Part shown: piece by piece, positions 1 to 6,811 of the stretch
Layout of the letters: every line of letters starts with the position of its first letter
Position numbering within the stretch: the stretch's first letter is position 1
Origin: Stephanodiscus triporus
Taxonomy: Eukaryota; Bacillariophyta; Thalassiosirophyceae; Thalassiosirales; Thalassiosiraceae
Assembly: GCA_036939755.1 (NCBI GenBank)
Contig: JALLAZ010000990.1
Location: forward strand, 1-11,980
DNA length: 11,980 bases
Reading direction: 5' to 3'
The notes under the pieces: model-generated
Database searches by the model: none
The model's input: only the letters and a program-made list of their open reading frames with translations
What the model was told of the DNA's origin: nothing
Position numbers and translations under genes: made by a program

Positions 1-53
<53 letters not shown>
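1..53. repeat. Poly-G homopolymer at the left edge
   Basis: The first 53 bases are uninterrupted G. A run this long at the very start of a sequence is most simply an artefact: no-signal base calls in two-colour sequencing, or a collapsed contig end. A genuine G-tract (quadruplex-forming) cannot be excluded from sequence alone. The reading frame of the downstream glycosyltransferase stays open through this run, so it hides whether that gene has more upstream coding sequence. Confidence 0.9.
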
Positions 54-55
<2 letters not shown>

Positions 56-139
56 GACGTCGTCGCGTCGGGGGGAGACGACATCGATCGCCCCCCCCGT
101 CCACCGCGACTGTCCTTCCCCCCCCTGCCGCCCCACCTC

Positions 140-1689
140 ATGGCCGAGGAACTTTACGGCGAGAAGATAATCGCAGACACTCTCGATCGGAGCGATCCGA
201 CCATCGCGGGAGTCGTGGCGATAATGCAGCGCTTCCTCTCCCGGCTGCGACTGCTGCTCGTCGAGAATCGCGACACGCCGACCCCCGAGGCTGTGCTCGG
301 CGGCTACTTCGACCTCGTCGACGAGGTCCTCGGCCCTCTAGAGTCGGCGTATCGCGGTCGACACGTCTTCCCGATGAGGGAGGACGGCTCCATCTTCATG
401 TCGCTGGGCGCGTATCGGGATCACCTCCTGGGGGAGACGCTTCGTCTGGCCTACGGGAACGCCCACGAGCCGGACCTGCTGTTCGTGGGGGCGGTGGTGC
501 AGAACTGCTTTGGCATCGACGCGGTTTGCAGGACCGGCGTGGAGGTGAAGGGGACCGACGAGCAGGGAAACCCGATAACGGAGGTCAGCGATCGTCCACC
601 GGACGTAAACGGCATCGAGGAGTTCTGTTCCGATCCTCGCTATTCCCGTCACTGCGATTCCGGTCGGGTGCGCGTCCTGTACGTCAACGAGACTGAGAGC
701 AACGGTCCCACCACGGCGCGGTATCTCGCGAGCAGGCTCTGGGGCGGGGAGACACACTACATGCAGAGTGATTCGCACCTCCGGTTCGCACCGGACTGGG
801 ACAGGCTTTACAAGGAGGAATTGAGATTGGCGAAATCTTATCCCAAGGCGATATTGAGCACTTATCCCACGGCGTTCAAAGACGGCGATCCGCCATACAA
901 GGGCGGGGGGACAGGACCGAGGCTATGTACGTGCGAGTTTCCAGGCGACGAGGGGATCCACAGCATGGTAAGAATCAACACCGGCAACAATTGCAAGGGG
1001 GAAATGGATGCCCCCACCCAGATAGCGTACATTGCCGCGGGATTCTTCTTCGTCCGCGCCGAGTTTTTGATAGAGGTGCCCTTTGATCCTTATCTGCCTT
1101 GGGTATTCATGGGAGAGGAGATCGCTCTGTCGCTGCGGGCGTGGACTCACGGGTGGGATCCGTACGCGCCGCGGAAGGATTTCATAGCGCATCAGTACCG
1201 ACCGGGGAAGTTGGGTTTGCCCAAATACTGGGAAAACACCGCGAGGGTGTTCGGCGGGCGTGTTGCATTCGACAATAAGGTGAGAAAAGTGGTCTCTTCA
1301 CGATGCCGAACGATTCGCTTTATTGTGGTCGTGGGTTTGCTTTCCGCGTGTCTCTTTTGACGATTCGTATTATCGTGATTGTGGGCTTAATTTTCCTCAT
1401 TTGCATATTCGATCTCTGTGTCTCTTTTGACGCCTCGATTTTTTATTACATTGCGGTCGAAAAGCTGGGGAATGTAGTGTTGGAACGCATTAAGCACATG
1501 GTAGGCTACGAAGGGTCGGACTTGGGGTCGCTGGAAGAGTCGGGGTACAATTTTTTGCTAAAGGATTTCGAGCATTACGGGCCGGGGGACTTCAGGACGG
1601 TGCAGGAGTTCTTGAACCACACTATGATCGATATGAAGGCCGAGAAGTGCGGTTGGATCGATTGGTGTAACGATTGTACTCTTCCGTGA
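140..1689 (+). CDS. GT60-family (Skp1 GlcNAc-transferase-like) glycosyltransferase, two exons
   Basis: Exons are 140-1279 and 1465-1689; the intron 1280-1464 starts gtgaga, ends AG and is phase 0, giving about 454 residues. The protein looks like a member of the GlcNAc-transferase family PF11397/GT60, whose best-known members add alpha-GlcNAc from UDP-GlcNAc to hydroxyproline on Skp1 or to Thr on secreted proteins. Visible family landmarks are IFMSLGAYRD (residues 85-94), LFVGAVVQNC (114-123), MQSDSHLRF with a DxH metal-site-like motif (208-216), PFDPYLPWVFMGEE (314-327), WTHGWD (335-340) and, in exon 2, a C-terminal HYGPGDFRTVQEF segment resembling the family's tail. Exon 1 alone stops at 1358-1360 inside the intron with no family similarity, which supports splicing. 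The tail ends in a Cys/Trp-rich CGWIDWCNDC motif. No transmembrane anchor is seen from this ATG, but the frame is open upstream to the poly-G run, so the N-terminus may be longer. The family call is strong. The acceptor sugar or protein is unknown. Confidence 0.85.
1280..1464 (+). repeat. GT60 intron with imperfect tandem repeat
   Basis: Within the 185-nt intron, 1311-1360 and 1361-1430 are two imperfect copies. Both begin CGATTCG, share a TTAT..GTG..TGTGGGTTT-like core and end with GTGTCTCTTTTGA. The second copy is about 20 nt longer. A degenerate third start follows at 1431. The spread suggests slippage or local duplication inside the intron. Confidence 0.6.
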
Positions 1690-2078
1690 CGACATGCTAG
1701 GTAAGTATTTTCATTTGGCGAAGGAGAATTCATTTCATCCAGTAGTAAGTGGGGTTAAAATGTTTATTAGTTTTCTGTATGCGCTTCTAAGGGTCGCTGT
1801 ATCATCAGAAGCGACTCTCTCCTATAACATACATCACAATTCCCACCCACCAACCATGAAACACATGAAATATATATCCCCCTCTTATCCATCTTCTCAC
1901 CCTGCTGAGGGGAGTTCCAACCCCCAACCTCTCCCCTCACCACCACCACCACCACCAATAATAATTAACTTTATGCCAAATGAATTTTATGTAACTCGAT
2001 TTCCCGCCTTCCCCTCTTCCTAGATACCGAATGTCCCCCCCCCACCCCGCCATACGAATATTCAACCGGGTCGACTTA
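1690..2078. other. Convergent intergenic spacer
   Basis: This AT-richer spacer lies between the 3' ends of the GT60 gene (+) and the small unknown gene (-). It holds a short CAC trinucleotide run near 1940-1958 and oligo-C runs near 2034-2043. Open frames here are low complexity, and I see no credible gene. It presumably holds both 3' UTRs. Confidence 0.6.
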
Positions 2079-2660
2079 CTAGATTTGGAATGGCCTCGGC
2101 AGGCCGATGGGGGTCAGGATTTCCCTCTCGGGAGACGACGTCGACGGGATCGTCTTCGCGGGCGACGGCGCCGGAGTCGACTTGTTCGACGTCGTGCCTT
2201 CGTTGTTGACGCCACCGCGCGACAAAAACGACGACGATGACCGCGACGACGATCCCTGATGGAGTGGTATGCAAAGGAGAGGGAGGGGGAGAGGAAGAGT
2301 GAAAATGGGGGCGAGGATGGAGGCGGTTTTTGGTTAAATCAAAAAAATCCGAAACAGGAGGCATGGTATTAAGTCCATAAGGCGGGGACGTCCGGACGAA
2401 GGTTACCGCACGTCGAACTCTCCCATTTTCCCGCGAGATGGTCTGGAATTTCCGCGCGGGAGGTGGAATCAATGGGGAATGAACGCGAAACAATGCAGTA
2501 ATTTGGGGAAAACCACACCGCTCCAACGCCGACAAAGGAGATAAAAACGACCACTCACAATATCCTCGAAAGTCCGACCGGGCTCGAACATCATCTCGTC
2601 CTCCGTAGAGATGCTCCTTGTTTGTCGGCGGTCTGCTTTGGTTTCGTTAGGTTGCGCCAT
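2079..2660 (-). CDS. Small Ser/Pro-rich protein of unknown function, two exons
   Basis: Exon 1 is 2660-2559 (ATG in a GCGCCAT/ATGGCGC context, 34 codons) and exon 2 is 2255-2079 (58 codons plus TAG). The intron 2558-2256 has a consensus gtgagt donor. Its acceptor follows a long pyrimidine tract and ends ATCAG. Both junctions are phase 0. The 92-residue product has a charged N-terminal half (repeated Arg/Glu/Asp, ending GRTFEDI) and a Ser/Asn/Pro/Thr-rich second half ending IGLPRPFQI. No signal peptide, membrane segment or recognised domain is visible. The TAG overlaps a possible gtaagt donor, so a further downstream exon is conceivable, though nothing convincing lies in the next 350 bases. 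The gene model is inferred from splice signals only, and I do not recognise the function. Confidence 0.5.
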
Positions 2661-2983
2661 GGTATTAATTTTTGCGGTGTGAGGAACAGCTAGCTAACGT
2701 CGGCGGGAGTTTTCATGATTCCTGACACGATTGCCAGATTTTAGGCGAGAAGTAGAGAGAGTCCAAGAAACTCTGAATCTTCAACAGAACTCTTTCATTT
2801 TGGCGACACTCCTTCCCGCCAATCACCCCCCCCCCGCCCGCCAGCTCCCCCAAAATGTTGAGTGAGAGGAATAAGAAAATGAGAGAGGACGTATCGTATT
2901 GTACGCGGGCGAGAGGAAGTGTACATCATAGAGGAGAAGGTGGTGGAGCGAGTTGTCCACATCATTCATTCCACCAAAAAACG
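2661..2983. promoter_or_regulatory. Divergent intergenic / shared 5' region
   Basis: These 323 bases separate the start codons of the small Ser/Pro-rich gene (-) and the small membrane-protein gene (+). They must contain both 5' UTRs and core promoters. An oligo-C tract lies at about 2826-2835. An in-frame ATG at 2855 could be an earlier start for the plus-strand gene. No TATA box or known motif stands out, so the regulatory role is inferred from gene orientation. Confidence 0.4.
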
Positions 2984-3710
2984 ATGGAAGAACTCGCCCG
3001 CGCCCTCAGATCCTTCCACGAGAAGCACGAAAAACTAAAGCACACGGTCCACACGGTCAGTCGTATTGTCTTCGTCGTCCTTCGTCGTAAGAGAGGGGAC
3101 GTGGTTTGTGTCCTCGTCATTCGTTCGAGAATCTCGCGCCCGTCTTCGTCGTCTCACGTCCCTGAGCCATTCTCGATTCGCTGACTCGTCGTTGTTCGTC
3201 GTGGATTTGGCTCGCAACGAAAAAAAGGCATGGCGATACCCCTTGCCGCGATGGGGACAGTACGCGATGGGATGCTTCTACTTCACGATACCCGTCGTAG
3301 GTGGGTTGCGGATGAGAACGAGACAAAAAAATATGCTTCTTCTTTTTCACTGTTAACGCCGTTAAATGTCATATGATTATCCTTGGTCCGTTCTCCATTC
3401 CCATCGATTAGGGGGGTGGTACGTCATGCAGTGGGCGATATCAAAGAGCGTCGATGAGATAGGGGAACGGGGAGAGAAGCTTCGGGTCAAGTCGCTGGAG
3501 GGGTACGGGGATAAGACAGTCATTGACGGCAGATATGAGAAGATAGGCGCCGGGGGTAAATACGGTGGCGTGCACCTTGCCGTCAGCGATCCGTCAACGC
3601 AGGAGAATAACAGGGCCATGCTAGAGGCGTTGTTCAGGAAGGAGAGGAGGAAGCGACGGGGTAGGGAAGGCGAGCGACGGGGCGACGACGATGCGGAGGA
3701 GCTTGGATGA
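2984..3710 (+). CDS. Small putative single-pass membrane protein, three exons
   Basis: Exons are 2984-3055, 3228-3300 and 3412-3710, giving 147 residues. Intron 2 (3301-3411, gtgggt..TTAG, phase 1) joins cleanly and restores one hydrophobic segment reading AMGCFYFTIPVVGGWYVMQW at about residues 36-55. Intron 1 (3056-3227) uses a weaker gtcagt donor but matches in phase. The segment is preceded by a basic/aromatic stretch (AWRYPLPRWG) and followed by a charged soluble tail that ends in Arg/Lys-rich then acidic residues. The size and the aromatic-basic motif just before a lone membrane helix recall small inner-membrane mitochondrial proteins, but no family can be named from sight and the location is an inference. 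Upstream in-frame ATGs at 2855 and 2882 are possible. I prefer 2984 because the stretch between is His/Gly/Cys-rich and low complexity. Confidence 0.6.
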
Positions 3711-4300
3711 TTACTTTGGTAGACAAGATTCGAATCCATTCCTCCAACAGAAAGACTCCACCCTAATGGATAGTAGCGATGATATTGCATGAATGTTGGC
3801 ACCTCTCTCACATGACGCGCAAACACTTACATTCGTGAGAATGTACTCCAGTCAACATTAATCGATGACTTATTCTTGCTGGTCAATCCTTTTGCACGAA
3901 TCGACTTTTATCTCAGCGAAAAGGGAGGGTGGTCAACCTAACTTCTGACTCCAACAAGTGTTCGTAACGTTTCATTGCGTGAGGGGATAGAAGAAGTTAG
4001 CAAGTTCAAGCATTGTAACAACTTGAGGAAGGTTCAGGTAATTTGTATTTAGTACAATTCGCGTTAAAATATGGTTTTTTCGAACAATATATAGTCCGTA
4101 ACACCCCGCCATGTCATATCCCTAACATATAGCCTAAAACGATCGTCTTATTCTTCCCAACACTCCTTCCATTCCAGCCTGCGTTTCGCCCTCTCATCGA
4201 AAAAATCCACATCGCGTCCTTCTTTCGTCCGGATTGTTGTCTACGACTGGACACCCTCACGACCTCACCCTAAGCGACACCCCCCCCGCCGCCCCCCTAA
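3711..4300. other. Convergent AT-rich intergenic spacer
   Basis: This 590-base spacer lies between the 3' ends of the small membrane-protein gene (+) and mL54 (-). It is AT-rich, lacks a long open frame that looks coding, and shows no tRNA-like fold or recognisable repeat by eye. An oligo-C tract (about 4280-4298) lies just past the mL54 stop. It presumably carries the two 3' UTRs. Confidence 0.6.
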
Positions 4301-4678
4301 TTACGACTTCGCCCGCGACTCGTTGTTCGACTTGATCTTCGCCTTCCTCACCAGCTTGAGGTACCGCTTCATGTCCCTGTCGCTCGCATCCTCGACCTTC
4401 ATCGCGCGCAACTTCGCCAACGTCGGTAGAGGACGCGTCAATTCGTTGACCCAGGGGGGATACTCCTCGCGCGGGAGCGCGACGGGCGCCCTGGACGTGC
4501 CGTCCTTCGTGGCCGGGTAGATCTTGTCGAGTCCTGGTATGGGGGTGCCGGGCCTCATCGCCATGGCGGGAGCGGGTGTGGCGGAGAAGGAGGACAGGGG
4601 GCGCATCGTCGCGATGTCACGGGACGGACGCGACCGCGCGACGCCGCGGATCACGATCGGCGCGGAACGATGATGCAT
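4301..4678 (-). CDS. MRPL54: Mitochondrial large ribosomal subunit protein mL54
   Basis: This single-exon gene encodes 125 residues and starts at the ATG at 4678; the frame continues upstream without another ATG. The C-terminal half matches the mL54 (yeast MRPL37-type, PF08561) pattern: a proline-rich lead-in, EEYPPWVNEL (71-80) with the family's YP-x-W core, then DRDMKRYLKLVRKAKIKSNN (100-119), the basic end that contacts rRNA in the mitoribosome. The first 40 or so residues are rich in Arg, Ser and Ala with almost no acidic residues (MHHRSAPIVIRGVARSRPSR), as expected of a mitochondrial presequence. It is divergent from the SAM-domain gene across 225 bp. The symbol is assigned by motif, not by alignment. 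Confidence 0.8.
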   Translation of the reverse strand: MHHRSAPIVIRGVARSRPSRDIATMRPLSSFSATPAPAMAMRPGTPIPGLDKIYPATKDGTSRAPVALPREEYPPWVNELTRPLPTLAKLRAMKVEDASDRDMKRYLKLVRKAKIKSNNESRAKS

Positions 4679-4903
4679 CGTTGTTTTTTCCAAGACAGCT
4701 TTTTTTTTGGCCGGGCCAGGTCCGATCCGAAGCAAAAGGGGGGGATCGCGACACTCGTCTGGCCCTCACCCCAAGCCTACAATTTCACTCACCTTTTCAC
4801 TGCTCATAACTCTATTTTTATCTAAGCGGGCTCATCGGCTCACAAGAAACCGAACACCAAACTCATTCATTTCTTTTCTACAAACCAACCAACGCACTGC
4901 ATC
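4679..4903. promoter_or_regulatory. Compact bidirectional promoter region, mL54 / SAM-protein gene
   Basis: Only 225 bases separate the two divergent start codons, so both 5' UTRs and core promoters must lie here. An oligo-T run (about 4700-4708) lies on the mL54 side. On the other side is an AT-rich stretch (CTCTATTTTTATC, about 4810-4822) that could serve as a TATA-like element some 85 bases before the SAM-protein ATG. The element assignment is tentative. Confidence 0.45.
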
Positions 4904-5920
4904 ATGCCACTCAAGCCCATCAACGAATACACCGCTGCGGAGGTGGGAATGTGGCTCACCGCTCAGGGACTCGGGGATCACGTTTCCAAGTTCCTAGACG
5001 CGGGAGTGGATGGCGACGTCCTAGTTTCGCTTGACGTCTCGGACTTCATGAACGATCTCGGACTGTCGGGACTGCAGGCGAAGAAGGTGATGTCGAACAT
5101 TGAATTCTCGCTGGATATGGTCTTGGGCGGGAGCGTGAAGGAGAGCGGAGGAGGAGGAGGGATGGGCGACAACGGGGAGAACGAGAGGAGACTGTGTAGG
5201 CAGGTACGCGAATTGCAGGACGAGGTCAGGTACAAGGACGAGCAGATATCCGATCTTAACAAGAGACTGCACGAATCGAGGATGAAGGAGGCGCAGATCC
5301 AGCAACAATCCCAACAACCGGCGGCGCCTGTGGCGTACGCGTACGCCGATCCCCAGCAGCAGCAACGGCAGCCGGCGCCGTACGACCAGTATCATCAGTC
5401 GCCGCCGTCGTATCAACCGGCCCCTCAGTCTAACTACAGCAGTGATCCGTATCAGACAGCTTATACAGCTCAGCAGCAGCAGCAGTCGCCGCCCGCCAAT
5501 CCGTATCAGACTGCTCCTCCCCCCCCCCCTCCTCATCAGCCATCGAAGGGCGCGCAGGTCGTCGGGGGAGCTGCGAAGGGGGCGGCGGGCGGGGCGATCA
5601 AGGGGGCCATCAGTGAGTTGTTCTCTTCTCGAAGTTTTTCTTTGTCGCCCGAGATCGCTCTGCTCGCCTGGTTCCGGTTATCCCAAATCGGGAAAGCAAT
5701 CGCAAATGTTCTTCTCACATTATTTGACCGACGCGATTCGTACACGATTTTTGGGAAAACATTGACAACGATATAAACCGTTAACGGCGACGAAAACTAA
5801 ATAGTGGGGGCCATTTTGCCGGGGATGTCCGCTGGGGATGGAGCGGCGGCAGGCGCCGCCGTCGGCACGCTCACGGGAGGGGTGGGCGGCCTGCGAGGGG
5901 CTCGTCGCGGTATATTGTGA
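4904..5920 (+). CDS. SAM-domain, coiled-coil, Gln/Pro-rich and glycine-zipper protein, two exons
   Basis: Exons are 4904-5612 and 5805-5920; the intron 5613-5804 (gtgagt..ATAG, 192 nt, phase 1) joins to give 274 residues. Residues 7-72 read as a sterile alpha motif: WTAEEVGMW-type start, an LxxHVSKFLDAGVDGDVLVSL core and a DLGLSGLQAKKV helix, a fold for protein-protein oligomerisation. A Gly-rich linker leads to a charged heptad-like helix (about 92-130), then a Gln/Pro/Tyr-rich disordered stretch (132-215) with a run of eight prolines near its end. The C-terminus is a glycine zipper: GGAAKGAAGGAIKGAI, then GAILPGM, then DGAAAGAAVGTLTGGVGGL, ending GARRGIL. Such Gly/Ala-every-fourth repeats pack tight helices in or on membranes. 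The splice restores the zipper exactly; unspliced frame 4904-5776 breaks it. A third exon replacing the last residues is possible (see findings). The function is probably a membrane-associated scaffold, by inference. Confidence 0.75.
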
Positions 5921-6373
5921 AGTTCTGTCGATAATCGTGTAGATGAATATATGAAATATTGGGCAAGACGCTTCCAACGATGAATAACCAAGGCAATTTT
6001 TCAGCATACCAAGATGAATAACCGCCTTGTTACTAAGAAATGTAAATAACGTGATAGCTCGGTTTACTTTTCGCCATCCACAGATGCCTGCCGATTGTGC
6101 AGGGCCTTTTAGCTGTATCCGGCATGTGCAACAAATCATATAGTTTGCCGCTCTATCTATAGTTCAAGTCGATCGATGTTTTCATGGGGTGTTATTTTCT
6201 AAAGTGACATCCAGGCTTCTTATTGCAGCTGAAAAACTCATATGTCGAGGCCGAGACAAAATTCCCCCGCCCCCTGATTCCGGACGGGGCCGTAGGAGGT
6301 GGTCGTGATCGTGATCCTCGAACCCGTCGATGAGCCTCATGGTCCGCGCCGCGTCTGGCGCCCTCACCTCCTC

Positions 6374-6529
6374 CTACACCACGTCGTCCCGTCGATCCTC
6401 GGACGATGACGACGTCCAGCCTCCGGAGGATGATGACCTTCCTTTCCTCCTCCTCCTCCTCCCATCATGGCCATCTGTTCTTTTTTCTTCGCTTCGATTC
6501 GTGGCCTTCGTCGCGTGGCCCTTTTTCAT
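6374..6529 (-). CDS. Questionable 51-codon basic ORF
   Basis: An ATG at 6529 opens a frame for 51 Lys/Arg/Ser-rich residues (begins MKKGHATKATNRSEEKR, then five Arg in a row and two Ser runs) and closes at TAG 6374-6376. The same frame continues past that stop, open to 6182 (HDHDHDH-type and Gly-rich stretch). The composition is simple-sequence and no domain is visible. It may be an exon of an unresolved gene, a decayed gene, or chance coding in a GC-rich island. Confidence 0.2.
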   Translation of the reverse strand: MKKGHATKATNRSEEKRTDGHDGRRRRRKGRSSSSGGWTSSSSEDRRDDVV

Positions 6530-6597
6530 GGCACTCGACTCAGGGCGGGAAAAAAGAAGAGAGATGTCGTATCCACGATCCTACGTACGATACCCTA

Positions 6598-6627
6598 TGT
6601 GTAGAGTACTCTATTGTACTCTACACA
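6598..6627. repeat. Perfect 12-bp inverted repeat (hairpin)
   Basis: TGTGTAGAGTAC (6598-6609) is followed by a 6-base spacer TCTATT and then its exact reverse complement (6616-6627). It lies in the spacer about 185 bases upstream of the sulfotransferase start. It could form a stem-loop in RNA or serve as a symmetric protein-binding site. No open frame conserved across it suggests coding constraint. Confidence 0.7.
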
Positions 6628-6811
6628 GAATTGAATTGTAACAATATCGTTTCCCATCGGACAATCATCTTCACTCCAAAGCAGTTACATGTTACACCCT
6701 CCGTCCACCGCCTCACTCCGCTTCCCACACTTTTCATGATTATGTTTCTTCACCAATGACGGTGACGGTCCACCGTCCAACACAGCAACATCCCTCCAAC
6801 CTCACAATACC

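Larger units (their letters stand above)
5921..6811. other. Intergenic region with AT-rich and GC-rich parts
   Basis: 5921-6228 is AT-rich and contains a short direct repeat GATGAATAACC at 5979-5989 and 6013-6023. 6229-6545 turns GC-rich, begins right after a strong-looking splice acceptor (CTTCTTATTGCAG ending at 6228) and has opposing open frames but no recognised protein. 6546-6811 is AT-rich again, holds a perfect hairpin at 6598-6627, and supplies the 5' region of the sulfotransferase gene. Confidence 0.5.

Noticed and set aside
338..778. Minus-strand open frame across the GT60 exon
   Set aside because: It lies opposite a clear family-matching coding exon; composition is a shadow of GC-rich codons.
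1694..2023. Plus-strand 109-codon frame after the GT60 stop
   Set aside because: Low-complexity, AT-rich and ending in a proline run from a CAC repeat; no motif, looks like 3' UTR.
2079..2085. gtaagt-like donor overlapping the TAG of the small Ser/Pro-rich gene
   Set aside because: No plausible acceptor with a coding exon was found downstream before the GT60 3' end, so the TAG was kept as the stop.
3711..4300. Search for a tRNA or small RNA gene in the spacer
   Set aside because: No cloverleaf, box A/B pair or other RNA signature could be made out by eye.
5021..5536. Long minus-strand frame rich in Arg and Leu opposite the SAM-protein gene
   Set aside because: It is the mirror of the Gln/Pro-rich and coiled-coil coding sequence on the plus strand; no independent motif.
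5613..5776. Read-through end of the SAM-protein frame to TAA at 5776
   Set aside because: It starts at a consensus donor, is AT-rich and breaks the glycine zipper that the downstream exon restores.
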